DNA of 64,000 nt from Megalobrama amblycephala (taxonomy: Eukaryota; Chordata; Actinopteri; Cypriniformes; Xenocyprididae): positions 777,623 through 841,622 of the forward strand of contig NC_063045.1 in assembly GCF_018812025.1 (NCBI RefSeq). Direction: 5' to 3'. A program made the position numbers and the translations under genes. Below, piece by piece: positions 14,301-27,592 of the stretch (within the stretch, counting starts at the first letter, position 1; every line of letters starts with the position of its first letter). A model generated the notes under the pieces. That model did not search any database, was not told where the DNA came from, and saw nothing but the letters and a program-made list of their open reading frames with translations.

Positions 14301-16027
14301 TCCAGTGTTTAGCTGTGTTAACATTGATATTTATGGTGTTTAGCTGTGTTCAGTGATATTTCCGGTGTTTAGCTGTGTTCAGTGATATTTCTGGTGTTTA
14401 TCTGTGTTCAGTGAAATTTCTTGTGTTTAGCTGTGTTCAGTGATATTTCCAGTGTTTAGCTGTGTTCAGTGATATTTCCGGTGTTTAGCTGTTAACATTG
14501 ATATTTATGGTGTTTAGCTGTGTTAGCAGTGATACTTCTGGTGTTTAGCTGTGTTAATGTGGATATTTCCTGTGTTAGCTGTGTTAGCAGTGATATTTTG
14601 AGTGTTTAGCTGTGCTAACATTGATATTTTCTGTGTTTAGCTGTGTTAGTGATATTTCTGGTGTTTAGCTGTGTTAGCAGTGATATTTCTGGTGTTTAGT
14701 TGTGTTAGCAGTGCTGGATACGTGGATATTTCCTGTGTTAGCAGGGATATTTCTGGCATTTATTTCTGATATCAGATGTTTCTGGTGTTTAGCTGCATTA
14801 GAATGTATGTTTCTTTTGTTTAGGTTTAGTTCTGTGTTTAGTTTGACATGTTTCTGTGTGTAGTTTAGCGCTAGCGTTTAGCTTTATAGTGCGCTGGTGT
14901 TTCCAGGCTGCTAGCCGAGGAGGAGGAGAAGGTGAAGTCTCTGCTGAGTCTGCAGGAGGAGCAGGAAGAGCAGCTCCTGCAGACCCAGCGCGAGAAGCAG
15001 GAGCTCGAGCAGGAGATGGAGAGGAAGTCTCAGGCTCTGGACGAGGCCCAGCAGCAACTGGAAAAAGTGCGGGCCAGTAGACGCAGAGTGGACCAGGACA
15101 TCGCGGTGAGCTCAACGCTGTGCTTGTGTTGTGTTTATCACGTGTTCCTCCCCAGCTAACAGAGAACGTTCACAGAACTTTAGCTAACATTGTGGCAAGG
15201 TTCTCTCAAAGTCATGAACAAACGTTCTTCCAGTAATGTTACTAGAACTTTCATTCAAAGTTATTACAAAAACATTCATGGAAAGTTTTTAACTGTAACG
15301 TTTAGTTGGATGTTCGCCTGATTTTTTAAAATGTTTCTACTTGTTTCAAAACATTCAGAGAACATTTAAAGGTATATAAAAAAAGTTTTTAAAACATTAA
15401 AAAAAACTGGATGTTTTAAACATTCAGAGAACATTTATAAATATATCGTTATAGTTATCGTTCGCTGCTGTGGATGCTAATATATTTATTGTTATAGTTA
15501 TCGTCCGCTGCTGTGGATGCTAATATAGATATCGTTATAATTATCGTCCGCTGGTGTGGATGCTAATATAGTTATCATTACAGTTATATTTATAGTTACC
15601 GTTGTTGGTGTTAAATGACCTACAGAACATATTTTTGTGAGCTGGGTCCACACTCATGAACACGTGTCGTCCACAGGCCGCCCAACGTAAACTTCGTCAG
15701 GCCAGCACAAGCGTTAAACACTGGAACGTTCAGATGAACCGCCTGATGCACCCCATCGGCCCTGGAGGTTTGTTAAGTGTTTATGCATTTTGAATGCTAC
15801 AAGAATATATGTTGATATCTATTTTTCTGTCCTGTCTCAAAGAAAGGAGAGCATCCTCCAGTAATCTTCTCGCCCCTCCGGTGCGCATCCCCTCTGTCAG
15901 CGAGACCGAATCGAGGCCTCCACAGAAAGACAAACAGAACAGCCTTGACTGTGAAGATAACAGCGGTGGCGGCGAGAATATGGACTGCTGCAACAACGAA
16001 AACACAGAGTCGACTGATGCTCAATAA
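1073..16027 (+). CDS. def6: DEF6 guanine nucleotide exchange factor homologue (11 coding exons)
   Basis: Exons: 1073-1168, 1654-1794, 4196-4375, 5904-6131, 6202-6348, 6424-6532, 6620-6918, 8113-8279, 14907-15105, 15677-15767, 15843-16027; all phases join to give 613 aa (human DEF6 is about 630). The N-terminal helical, EF-hand-like region begins [22 protein letters not shown] domain starts at about residue 216 ([18 protein letters not shown]), followed from about 315 to 540 by a Glu/Arg/Gln-rich coiled coil and a conserved tail containing [18 protein letters not shown]6 family proteins bind PIP3 and regulate Rac/Cdc42 and the actin cytoskeleton, mainly in immune cells. The tail motif and [14 protein letters not shown] favour DEF6 over its paralogue SWAP70. 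The ATG has a good context (AAACATGG). The donor after exon 7 (GTCCAC) and the acceptor of exon 11 (CAAAG) are weak but give the right joins. Which fish duplicate this is cannot be told. Confidence 0.95.
2087..2548. mobile_element. Short inverted-repeat transposon (MITE) in def6 intron 2
   Basis: The ends are inverted copies: GGGCTGGGACAATA at 2087 and its complement TATTGTCCCAGCCC ending at 2548. The similarity runs inward through CGATTC-rich sequence and an inverted AGCAGATGGCGCT motif (near 2180 and 2445). There is no coding capacity. No clean target-site duplication was found. The end sequence recalls hAT-type fish elements, but the family is not assigned with confidence. Confidence 0.8.
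3039..4131. mobile_element. Nested dispersed repeats in def6 intron 2
   Basis: An outer inverted pair CACTCTTAAA (3039-3048) and TTTAAGAGTG (4122-4131) encloses an inner pair TTAAAGGTGCC (3161) and GACACCTTTAA (ending 4126). The inner piece of about 965 bases has a fixed complex sequence, including the words CAAGAGTTCAGTACATGG and GGCAGTTAAAAAAATG, of the kind repeated many times in cyprinid genomes. No intact frame is present. It reads as a non-autonomous element inserted into an older one. Confidence 0.65.
4428..4556. repeat. ACCAGC-rich short dispersed repeat
   Basis: It contains repeated GCTGGT and ACCAGC words in both orientations (GCTGGTCCAAAG, GGCTGGTAAACCACC, ACCAGCTTGACCACC), which can fold back. 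A related piece occurs at 28009-28120. It lies in def6 intron 3. Confidence 0.6.
4647..4814. repeat. Long hairpin in def6 intron 3
   Basis: The left arm (about 4647-4720) contains GTTTCAGTTTTG, CACTGTTTAAACTTGC and TTACCATTTTGT. The right arm (about 4737-4814) carries their complements in reverse order. Arms of about 75 bases with few mismatches surround an AT-rich loop. From 4815 to 5780 the intron is very AT-rich and holds several decayed copies of a TTAATCG/CGATTAA-containing fish repeat. Confidence 0.8.
6965..8040. other. AT-rich def6 intron 7
   Basis: About one kilobase is composed almost only of A and T, with an (AT)n run near 7255-7284 and repeated words such as AAATTTAATT and TCTAGACAAGTTAAAA (near 7430 and 7665). 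No gene or clear transposon end was seen. Confidence 0.75.
8283..8690. repeat. CA dinucleotide runs
   Basis: Runs of (CA)n occur at about 8287-8317, 8470-8498 and 8668-8684, just downstream of def6 exon 8. A matching (TG)n run at 8088-8106 sits immediately before that exon's acceptor. The stretch 8690-9020 holds no recognisable feature. Confidence 0.85.
9040..14770 (+). repeat. 29-bp minisatellite filling def6 intron 8
   Basis: About 5.7 kb is built of two 29-bp forms. Both share GTTTAGCTGT and GATATTTC(T/C)GGT; one carries GTTCAGT and the other TAACATT in the middle. The order of the two forms, and of GGTG, CAGTG and GTTG variants, repeats over longer stretches, so blocks of several units were amplified together. 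The left part is mostly GTTCAGT units; the TAACATT form becomes common after about 11,060. Units decay at the right edge from about 14,500. The array has roughly 180 copies and includes the assembly gap. Confidence 0.97.
9188..9682. other. Assembly gap (495 N)
   Basis: An uninterrupted run of N lies inside the 29-bp minisatellite, with the same repeat on both sides. True length and copy number here are unknown; the gap may hide much more repeat than 495 bases. Confidence 1.
15152..15647. mobile_element. Inverted-end element with 43-bp repeats in def6 intron 9
   Basis: The ends read CCCAGCTAACAGAG at 15152 and AGCTGGG at about 15640, a short inverted pair, with AGAACGTTC-rich sequence inside. 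From about 15,450 to 15,600 it holds three units containing CCGCTG(C/G)TGTGGATGCTAATAT. These are the reverse complement of the minisatellite unit at 22.1-23.4 kb. The family is not assigned. Confidence 0.6.
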
Positions 16028-16264
16028 ACCTGACGTAACAGTGACTGAAATGTCCTGACATAGCAAACTAGACTGACTGTGAATGAATCAGAGCAGCTGT
16101 AATCATGACTGAAATGTACGTTTTGTTGTTGTTCTTGTCTGATAGACCCAGGCTGTTTTTTTTTGTGTGAAACTTGTGGTTTTACTTCCTGTTTCCTGTG
16201 TCAGCAGAAGATGCTGTGCTTGTGTAGAACTGCTCTTTATCTCTCGCTCACTGTCTTGAAAGAG

Positions 16265-16270
16265 AATAAA
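16265..16270 (+). terminator. def6 polyadenylation signal
   Basis: A canonical AATAAA lies 238 bases after the def6 stop codon and is followed by an A-rich then T-rich tract. It fits the end of a short 3' untranslated region. Confidence 0.7.
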
Positions 16271-16689
16271 TGATTAGAAAAACAAAATCTGAGAGTCTGC
16301 ATATTGTTTTATACATTATGATCCATAATCTTATTCAGCAAATTACTGGAGAAGCACTTAAACTGGTCAAATTTATCATTCGCGTTATACAAATGAGACG
16401 ACTTACATGAGAGAATAATGCGTTTTGAGCTTTATCTGGATACTAAAACAGCATTTAACAAACATTCTCTCAACTTCGTACAGACTAGTTCGGTTTTTAT
16501 GTCTGTTTATGCGGCGAACAGCGCTATCTGCTGGTGGTGACCGGAAGTGAGCTCGAAAACTCGAAGTAAATGTGAATGTTTGTGCTGCAGATTTGATAAC
16601 AAATATTAAAAGGACATTTTTTTAAAACAATGCAGCATATGTGAATGATATGTACATAAATACACATGATGAGGTTCTCACAGGGTTAA

Positions 16690-16911
16690 AATGAGCCGCT
16701 ATGACGTCATCCAGGAGCGGGGGCCGTGACGCGTGTGATCCGGAGAGCTCGCGCCGTCGGGACTCCCGTATGATGAAGCGCAGCGGAGCGCGTCCCGGTA
16801 AACATGGAGCGTTTCTCGTATTCTCGCTGATCCGTCAGGGGAAAAAACAACGCGAACGGAAGGAATAAACTTTCGGGATCCTTCGTTCTGACGCGGTAAA
16901 AAAAAGCCTCG
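16690..16911 (+). promoter_or_regulatory. CpG-rich promoter and probable non-coding first exon of ppard
   Basis: This stretch is far richer in CG dinucleotides than its surroundings. A perfect CRE (TGACGTCA, 16702-16709) is followed by GC-rich sequence without a TATA box. The strong donor CCTC|GTAAGT ends a likely first exon at about 16911. Head-to-tail spacing after def6 and the absence of other promoter-like sequence before 24.7 kb make it the best candidate start of ppard. The assignment is inference; the transcription start is not known. Confidence 0.55.
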
Positions 16912-17063
16912 TAAGTTTGTTTTCCGTTTGTTTTGTCATGTGGACCGGAGTCATATGAGACTCTGATGGATTATTTACTGAGACCATGAAGTTTATAAGC
17001 ATATAAAGTTTCAAAGAGAGTATTGTGTTGACATATTGCGGAAATAATAAAGACTTGGCTAGA

Positions 17064-17077
17064 TATATGCATAGATG

Positions 17078-17112
<35 letters not shown>

Positions 17113-17262
17113 GCATAGATATATGCATAGATGGATAGATAGATAGATGCATAGATAGATATATAGAATTACAGATAGAGATAGATGGATAGATACATAG
17201 ACACATAGATATATAGAACTACGGATAGATAGATAGATGCATAGATAGATAGATAGAGCTAC

Positions 17263-17305
<43 letters not shown>
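17064..17305. repeat. GATA microsatellite with interruptions
   Basis: Runs of GATAGATA are broken by TGCATA, TACAGATA and GATGGATA variants. It lies near the start of ppard intron 1. Open frames across it are repeat translation only. Confidence 0.95.
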
Positions 17306-17306
<1 letters not shown>

Positions 17307-17655
17307 GCGGCTTGTGTTGTTTGTAGGTGAAAGTTGTTTTGGGGTGGTTTTGGGACGGTCTGTCCTCTTGCGACATACTGGCACACAGTGTGTATTTACT
17401 AACTTTACACAAACACTCACTGGACTCCAGTAACAGGCTGTGAAATGGCTGGAAATCATTTTGAAGTGGCTTCATTCATCACAGGTTCAGCTTCATGTAA
17501 ACATACAAACCGTCAAGGCCAGAGTCGCCCACTCTCACACCCGAACAAAAAATATGTTGATGTGAACTTTGAGATGTTTGTGGTGGAACCCGTTCATTGA
17601 CCCTGAGGAGTCATGATCTGCCACTGAATATTAACACATCATCATCGGCTCGTTA

Positions 17656-18792
17656 CCCTGATAGCACACATGCATCTCGGAGACGTCTATTTGAAGTGCG
17701 TTTACGTCTGGAAGATGTATTTTTAAAGGGTTAGTTCACCCAAAAATGAAAATTCTGTCATTAATTACTCACCTTCATGCTGTTCCACACCCGTAAAACC
17801 TTTGTTAATCTTTGGAACACAAATTAAGATATTTTTGATGAAATCCGATGGCTCAGTGAGGCATAAAGAGCAATGACATTTCCTCTCTCAAGATCCATTA
17901 ATGTACTAAAAACACATTTAAATCAGTTCATGTGAGTACAGTGGTTCAATATTAATATTATAAAGCCACGAGAATATTTTTGGTGCACCAAAAAACCCCA
18001 AAATAACGACTTATATAGTGATGGCCGATTTCAAAACACTGCTTCAGGAAGCTTCGGAGCGTTATGAATGTTTTGTGTCAAATCATGATTCGAATCGTGT
18101 GTCAAACTGCTGAAATCACGTGACTTTGGCGCTCCGAACCGCTGATTCGACACGCTGATTCATAACGCTCCGAAGCTTCCTGAAGCAGTGTTTTGAAATC
18201 GCTCATCACTATATAAGTCGTTATTTTGTTTTTTTGGCGCACCAAAAATATTCTCGTGGCTTTATAATATTAATATTGAACCACTGTAGTACTCACATGA
18301 ACTGATTTAAATATGTTTTTAGTACATTAATGGATCTTGAGAGAGGAAATGTCATTGCTCTCACGGAGCCATCGGATTTCAACAAAAATATCTTAATTTG
18401 TGTTCCGAAGATTAACAAAGGTCTTACGGGTGTGGAACGACATGAGGGTGAGTAATTAATTACATTATTTTAATTTTTGGGTGAAATAATATAATACGTC
18501 TATAGGACGTTTTCGGTCAGATGTCAAATAGACGTTTAGAAAATGTTTATGATTTATAATGTTAGTAAAACTGACATCTTAAAGACGTCTGTCAGATGTT
18601 TGTGGACAGCAGATGCTTTCTGGAGGAAGTGATCTTTAACAGACATCTTGCAGACATTCGTGTGTTATCTGGGTCACTGAAAGCATCTGCAAGCATCTAC
18701 ATCCTATAGACGTATTGCAGATGAGCAAACACTCTAAAAAATAAAAACAACCATCAAATAGACGTCTCAGAGTTGTACGAGTGCTATCGGGG
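17656..18792. mobile_element. Inverted-repeat element carrying a nested giant palindrome
   Basis: The outer ends are inverted copies, CCCTGATAGCAC...GAGACGTCTATTTG at 17656 and its complement ending near 18792. Within it, 17724-18490 is a second element that is itself a near-perfect palindrome: arms of about 350 bases begin with TTCACCCAAAAATGAAAAT and meet at about 18,075-18,155. The palindromic element resembles the abundant fold-back elements of teleosts (Angel-like), from memory. A partial copy of the outer right part (GATCTTTAACAGACAT...GTTATCTGGG) is repeated at 18630-18677 and 18789-18835. Confidence 0.85.
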
Positions 18793-18844
18793 ATCTTTAA
18801 CAGACGTTTCGCAGATGTACATATGTTATCTGGGCTAGCATCAT

Positions 18845-21800
18845 CTCTCAGAGATCTACTGAAGTGTGTGGGCTCTGATCCATCTCAGAGGGACCGTCGC
18901 AGATCTGCTCAGTCAGTGTTCTTGTGGTTTTGTGTTGAACACATGACAAGCGTCTCCTTCTCTTCTTTCCTTTGTATTTAATTTTCAGGCAACAGCGTCT
19001 AGGGTTCCTTCCTTCCTTGCTGTGGTCTGTATAAATGTCAACGCTTGTGATTTTCCCAGGCTGTCTGTCCCTTACTCTCTTCAGTCTCACATTCCTGATG
19101 GCTGTATAAAAGCATTTGAGATGGCGTAGGCATCCACTGACCAGTGGGATTTTGGAAATCAGGTCAGATCAGGGATGCATTTCACGCACAAAGATTATTG
19201 AACAAAATCAACTAGCTGTTTCCTGAAACTGTATTGTCGTAAACCTGTCGTACAGTCAAGCAGGTGGTGGAGTAATAACTTCTTTAAATGAATCCGTTTG
19301 AGATCGAATTAATGCTAGATTTTCTGCTATAAATTATGGACATGACATCTGAGGACTAATTCTCATTTTTCTTAGTTATTTTGCTTTATTAACAGATTCA
19401 ATCATAGGCTCGTTCTTACGCACATGCGCACTCTTCAAAAACGCTGTTTAAAATCTCTTGACAAACTAAAATATGTAAATGACATTTGTATATATTCGAA
19501 ACAAAAGATATACATTGTACTTAATGTCAGCTTGCTTATTTTGCTCAAGATGACCATTTATTAAATCCACATGTCATAAAAACAGGAAACCATGCTTCTA
19601 ACCACAGCTCGAGAGCTGTCGCTCCAACCACACAAGTTTGTGATGCAGTTTGCGAATGTTTATTTGAACGATGGTTTCGGGAAACACCAAATCATTGAAC
19701 TATGCTAGTAATAACTTGTAATGATGCTTTTGGGAAACGAACCCCACGATAATAAAATTGCATTTGTTATAGAGAAATGTATTATTAGCAATGACGTTTC
19801 CAGACAGACGCATCCAGAGCCGTAAGGTTGTTTAGCGATGATTGATATTCGCTAGAAGTTGATGTTAAAAAGTGATTTTAAAAAGCTTTTAATGGCCAAA
19901 TTCATATTTTAAAAAGTTTCTTGTGTAATTCTAGTTTCAATGGAAACCGCAAAACTGGAGCTTCGTTATGTGGCCAAAAGTTGACATAATAAAGCCCAAA
20001 GTAGTTCCCTTTTTACGCATACGTGAGGGTCAGCGTACAGTGTGCGTGGCGCGAATTTCATCATCATACTTTGTACGCGCAGGTCGCACATGCACATTTG
20101 CTTGTTTTGGCAGTAATTAGTTTATCCACAAGGTGGCAGCCATGCCCTGGTGGCGTCGATTCACAAGGTAGTCGGAGAAAACCTGCATAAACAGAACAGA
20201 CCGGAACACATGCGAGCTACAGCGACGATGGAGGTCTCATTTGTACAACTCTAGTATGAAAGAATACAGATATATTTACATGGGCTGTAACTTGTGGCGA
20301 GAATCAAAACTGCGCATGCGTCGTTCACGAGAGAAGTGAAGTATACTTTGCAAGGCTGTGCATTCGAAAATGAAGTATAGGGCTTAACGCTCTCTTGATG
20401 TAGGCATCCGTTGCCCAATGAGAATGTCAGACAGACAGTTCCCTTTTGTAAATCAAGTCAGTTCTGAACGATAAAATCGCTGTCGTTACAGAGAAATTGA
20501 TTTTTGGCGATAACGTATAAATGTTTACAGACAGACACACCTCGAGCTGTGAGGTTGTTCGGTGGTGAATATATTTGGTAGAAGTGCGATTTTTAAAAAT
20601 TGATCGCGTAGAAAGTTTCTGGCGCGATTCTTGTTTCCATGGAAACAGAAATCTTTTTTTCCAATTGGTCGATCTCCCTTAAGGCCTGATTTACTTAAAG
20701 CAAAATCGAAGAACGAACTTATGTGACGTAATTTCTAACAAAACAAAGTTAATTTTTGGATTTTCGAAACAGCTTGCCAAAGCGAACTTTCCGAATAAAA
20801 AAAATTAAGGTCTGTTGTTAGAATACTGAAGAGAAATCTACCAATCAGAGAAGTCGCTTTTACCATGGAAACAAAGATCTGCAGTGCTTGCCCACTTAAT
20901 TAGGTTTTTGTGTCATTCGCAATACATCATGGGATTCATTCCCAAAAAAGAATTTAAGGACAAAGTACCTTTGGTGTATTACTAGTTTTTAAATACTTTT
21001 ACTTTTGCTAACAACTTTTTGTAAAGAATGTTTGAAAATTTTGTGAGATCTCTAGCTGGTTGGTTTGATAACGGCTCTTAATTGAAGTATATTTTGAAGA
21101 TCTCCTGGAGAAAATGAACAAGAAATATAATTAATGAACTTGCGTTCTCTTTATTCCCAATCGATTTCGTACGATCTGCATTGGCTAGACCATTATGACA
21201 TCGAAACCCCTAAAATCCATCATGTAGAGGCCATTGGTAAACTAGATGATAAACCGGTTGGCGCATCTAATGAATACTGATGAGTGCTAATTGGCTTATA
21301 GACGGAGACGACCATCATCAGTGTCAGTGTGGGTTGGTTAGTTGTCTTCATGCTGCTGGTTTATGTGTGTTACGATGATGTGTGTTCTGATGTAAACTGA
21401 TTGGCTGCTCATTGTTTAGTCAAATAACTCTGATTTGATTAGTCGACGGGTCTAACTAGCAGAGTTACTCTCTCCAATGAACTCATTAACCTCACTTCGG
21501 TAAGGACATTTCCATGGCCACTTCAGCAACCTGCTTCCAGTCCCATGATCCTCTGCTCTTACAGGTCTGACCTGACTTTGGTGGTTTGGGCTGTTTATAA
21601 GAGGTCAAAGGTCATCTGCCTTTCACATTGTTGGGGTGAAAAGGTCATTTGAGCTTTCAGAATGCAATACTAGTGCACTGCACACTACAGGTACATTAAG
21701 AAGTATTTTGCATTTAAGTTATTATTGGATACTGCAGGAATGGTATGTGTAGTGCGTTAGCATGTCGGGCGCCTCACAGTGACCTTTGACCTCACGCTGC

Positions 21801-22110
21801 TGTGAATTCTGCAGCAGATTAAACCCAGAGTCTCCATCCGTGTGTTTGAACACACTCATTGATCCGCACACTGACCCACATCACGGTCACCTGAACCCAT
21901 CATGAAGCACCAGCTGACGCTCCAGTGAGATGTTGTCTGAGGGTCGGGATTGGGTTGTTTGTTGGAGAAAGTTGTAATGTGACAGTTTGTGCTCTTTTTT
22001 TATTTATCTTGATTATAATGACTATAGATGAACCCTAAAATATGTCTTGTGGCTATTATTTAGTTTTATTATTTTAATTTATTTTATCTCATTTTATTTT
22101 ACTATTTTTA
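18845..22110. other. ppard intron 1, mostly unique sequence
   Basis: No exon was recognised. Two diverged copies of one block, each with CAGACAGAC, a GAGGTTGTT-like word and TAGAAGT, occur at about 19795-19990 and 20515-20660. This points to an old duplication or two copies of an unnamed repeat. The rest shows no clear element. Confidence 0.5.
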
Positions 22111-22119
22111 GTTCTGTGG

Positions 22120-23370
22120 ACGAAAACTATAATAACTACATATGCTGGCATTCAAACCAGCATCCACACCAGTGGACGATAACTATGACGATATTTATAT
22201 TAGTCTCTACACCAACAGACGATAACTATAATGATAACTACAACAGCTATAACGGATGATAACTATAACTATAACTATATTAGTATACACTCCAATGGAC
22301 GTAACGATAACTGTAACGATAACTATATTAGCAGCCACACCATTGGATGATAACTAACATAACAGCGGACGATAACTATAACTTCAACATCAGATAACTA
22401 TAACACTATATTAGTATACACTCCAATGGACGTTAACTATAACGATAACTATATTAGCATCCACACAAGCAGACGATAACTATAACGATAACTAAATTAG
22501 CATCCACACCATCGGATGATAACTTAACGATAACGATAACTATATTAGCGGACGATAACTATAACGATAACTATATTAGCATCCACAACAGCGGATGATA
22601 ACTATAACAATAATTATATTAGTATACACTCCAATGGACGATAACTATAACAGCATCCACACCAGGACGATAACTATAATGAAAACTATATTAGGTTCAC
22701 GACGATAATATAACGATAAGGATAATTATAAGGATAACTATATTAGCATCCACACCAGCGGACGATAATTATAACGATAACTATATTAGCATCCACACCA
22801 GCGGACGATAGCTATAACGATAACTATATTAGCATCCACACCAGCGGACGATAGCTATAACGATAACTATATTAGCATCCACACCAGCGGACGATAATTA
22901 TAACGATAACTATATTAGCATCCACACCAGCGGACGATAACTATAACGATAACTATATTAGTATACACTCCAATGGACGATAATTATAACGATAACTATA
23001 TTAGCGTCCACACCAGCGGACGATAACTATAACGATAACTATATTAGTATACACTACAATGGACGATAATTATAACGATAACTATATTAGCATCCACACC
23101 AGCGGACGATAGCTATAACGATAACTATATTAGCATCCACACCAGCGGACGATAATTATAACGATAACTATATTAGCATCCACACCAGCGGACGATAGCT
23201 ATAACGATAACTATATTAGCATCCACACCAGCGGACGATAGCTATAACGATAACTATATTAGCGTCCACACCAGCGGACGATAACTATAACGATAACTAT
23301 ATTAGTATACACTCCAATGGACGATAATTATAACGATAACTATATTAGCATCCACACCAGCGGACAATAT
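22120..23370 (+). repeat. 43-bp minisatellite in ppard intron 1
   Basis: Repeated units contain GGACGATAACTATAACGATA, then ACTATATTAGCATCCACACCAGC. The left part (to about 22,740) is degenerate; from there to 23,360 the units are near identical, with a variant TTAGTATACACTCCAATGGA replacing CATCCACACCAGC. The same unit occurs in the other orientation in def6 intron 9. Confidence 0.95.
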
Positions 23371-24746
23371 AACAATGGCTGTCAATGATTTTATTGTTAA
23401 TCAGCTGGAAAAAAAATATTCTGAGACTTTTACTGTAAAGCTGTAGACTAAGTCTAACATTAAACTTATTTTATTTTACTTCTTCAGTTTGGTTTAGCTT
23501 GTTTTGTGCACAACGTGGGAAACTGTTTCAGAACAATTAGTATGTTTTGAACCGACCAATTACTGTGTGAATGTAATTCATACGCACACCAATCACATCG
23601 CTTCATCAAAGCTAGCTTGTGATCAAATTATATCTTCTTTTGTATGTTAAAATATGTTCTCCAAACTTGCAGGGTTCAAAAACAAAGACTGTGGTGTTTG
23701 TTTGTTGGCAGCGTATGTGTAAACTCTGTCACAGTTCATAGACTTTAGAGTTTGAGTGTGAGCTCCAGTGAGAGGCATTGCCTGCATCCGCTCCAGTGAC
23801 GGGCCTGACTAACCTCTGCTCTTCATTCTGACGCTCTCATTGGCACTTTCTGCTGAAACTAATACTGAGAATCTCACTCACAGAGGTTTCGTCTGTACGA
23901 TCAGTGTGTGTGTGTCAAAGGTCTGAAGAGCGTCTGTGAACATTTGGGTTTTGCTTTGGTTCAGTTGCAGTCACTGTCTCTGCAGCTGGTGTGTGTTAGT
24001 TCCCAGAATGCAGTGCGTCAGTCGGTCGGGGGTGGGCGTACCGCGGGTTTCTGGTGTCTTCTGAACACGATGCAGCTGTCAAATCAGTGTTGTGTTATTT
24101 CAACTGTTCCTCGAATACACACACTCTTCAGAGCTTCTAAGATCGGACTTTATGAAAATAGAGAACAACTTACAGTACAAAAGACAGCTTGCTTGGGTAT
24201 ATTGGTAATATTACTCATTTATAATTATATAGTATAAAGTATAAATTATATATGTTGTTTTTTTCAGACAGAAGTTAAATCTGTGTAAGATAAATTTGTG
24301 TGCCAACTAATATACAAACATTTTTATTAAATAGTCTTTTATTACAATTATAATTGAGCTAATCTATATGGGAAAACAAAAATATTGATGACATCATCTT
24401 GTTGACAGGGACCTATATGGACTTTTCTGTCCAATCAGATGCTTTCTAGAATGACGGTAGCAAATCATGGTATATTTATGTCTTTCTAGTTGTACTAAAG
24501 CTCTTATTTAATTTCCAAATCCCAACCATCAATTTGCTTTTTGTCTTTATTTTGGTTTTGTGTGGTTTTGCTAACCTCTGCTAATAAAATGTAAAAAGGT
24601 TACCTTAAATATCTGTTTCAATTGGAAACGTGAACATTTACATTAAAAACGGTGCTCAACAAACCATTGCATCATTAGCATAATGTCTTATAAATATTGC
24701 AGAAATTAATTATGACACAGTTCTGTGATGTGTTTGTCTCTCACAG
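23371..24746. other. End of ppard intron 1
   Basis: This is ordinary intron sequence with no repeat boundary, RNA gene or convincing exon. Short open frames here lack codon structure and recognisable similarity. The acceptor TCTCTCACAG ends at 24746. Confidence 0.5.
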
Positions 24747-24770
24747 ATGCTGCTATGACCGCGGCGGCTC

Positions 24771-24784
<14 letters not shown>
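24747..24784 (+). promoter_or_regulatory. Two upstream ORFs overlapping the ppard start
   Basis: The exon opens at 24747 directly with ATG CTG CTA TGA (a 3-codon frame). A second ATG at 24755 overlaps its stop and runs ten codons, including its stop, to 24784. It crosses the ATG at 24771 out of frame and ends before the in-frame ATG at 24795. Such frames usually lower initiation or favour a downstream start. Confidence 0.5.
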
Positions 24785-26894
<2,110 letters not shown>

Positions 26895-27052
26895 CCCAAA
26901 CCATTCCAGGCACGCGGACCAATCACTGTGACCTACTGCTATTTTTATAAAACACTTTGGATTTTATGCGACTGGATGATTTGTTACTGATGAAATGCGA
27001 ACTGAACTCTGAACCAGACCAGCCAATGAGATTGTGCAGGTCAAAGAGACGC

Positions 27053-27058
27053 AATAAA
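27053..27058 (+). terminator. ppard polyadenylation signal
   Basis: AATAAA lies 159 bases after the ppard stop codon. A GT- and T-rich tract with a G run follows at about 27,180-27,240. Longer transcripts cannot be excluded. Confidence 0.6.
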
Positions 27059-27405
27059 GACCCTCATTTGCTGCTCAAATCTGCCTCACACATGCGTCAC
27101 ACCTTCTTTAACCACCTCAAACCGCAAATATTCTCAACTTTAAATCGCTGCAGTGCATTCCTATTTACAATGGGGACGAATATGTCTTTGTCTTCTTTAG
27201 TTGTTTAAGGTTGTTTCTTTTTCTTTGGGGGGGGGGGCTGATAAGATAAGACACCTGCGAATTACTGTAGCGCAACATGAAAAACGTTTTTGCCAACTGA
27301 CGTTAAACATCAAAGGTTGTTGCTACTAGTAAAATATGTTTTGCTCCGTCTATTTTGGGTTGGTTCTCAGACTAATAATGTTAAATTTTATTAATACGTT
27401 CTTTG

Positions 27406-27592
27406 TGTAACGGACGTAGGCCGGTAAGAGCTGTGCATGTAAACCTCACTCCTCTGATCTCAAGAGGCACTCTAGCGACTGACGCTAGAGACTGCAGTCT
27501 TTAGCCTCCTTGTTAGAGGGCCCGCCTCCTATGCCGGCGTACCCGGGTTCGAGTCCCGCTTAGAGCGGGCGGTTCGAACAGGAGGGGTTACA
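27406..27592 (+). mobile_element. tRNA-derived short element
   Basis: It holds a tRNA-like segment (about 27497-27562) with the exact box B word GGTTCGAGTCC at 27546-27556, preceded by GTTAGAGGGCCCGCCT, which resembles the D-arm/anticodon side of Gly or Asp tRNAs. Unlike ordinary SINEs, it is bounded by the inverted ends TGTAAC (27406) and GTTACA (27587) and flanked by TTTG on both sides (27402-27405, 27593-27596). A true tRNA gene is unlikely, because no matching acceptor stem closes the segment. Confidence 0.6.

Noticed and set aside
1073..16027. Identity as SWAP70 rather than DEF6
   Set aside because: The [14 protein letters not shown] region and the [15 protein letters not shown] tail follow DEF6, and ppard is the DEF6 neighbour.
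16835..17475. Minus-strand frames with Tyr-Leu-Ser-Ile repeats
   Set aside because: They are translations of the GATA microsatellite.
23908..24237. Frame of 109 codons before ppard
   Set aside because: There are no splice sites in phase, no recognisable domain and no link to neighbouring exons; likely chance.
27497..27562. Functional tRNA gene
   Set aside because: Box B is perfect, but no acceptor stem pairs around the segment and it sits inside an element with inverted ends.
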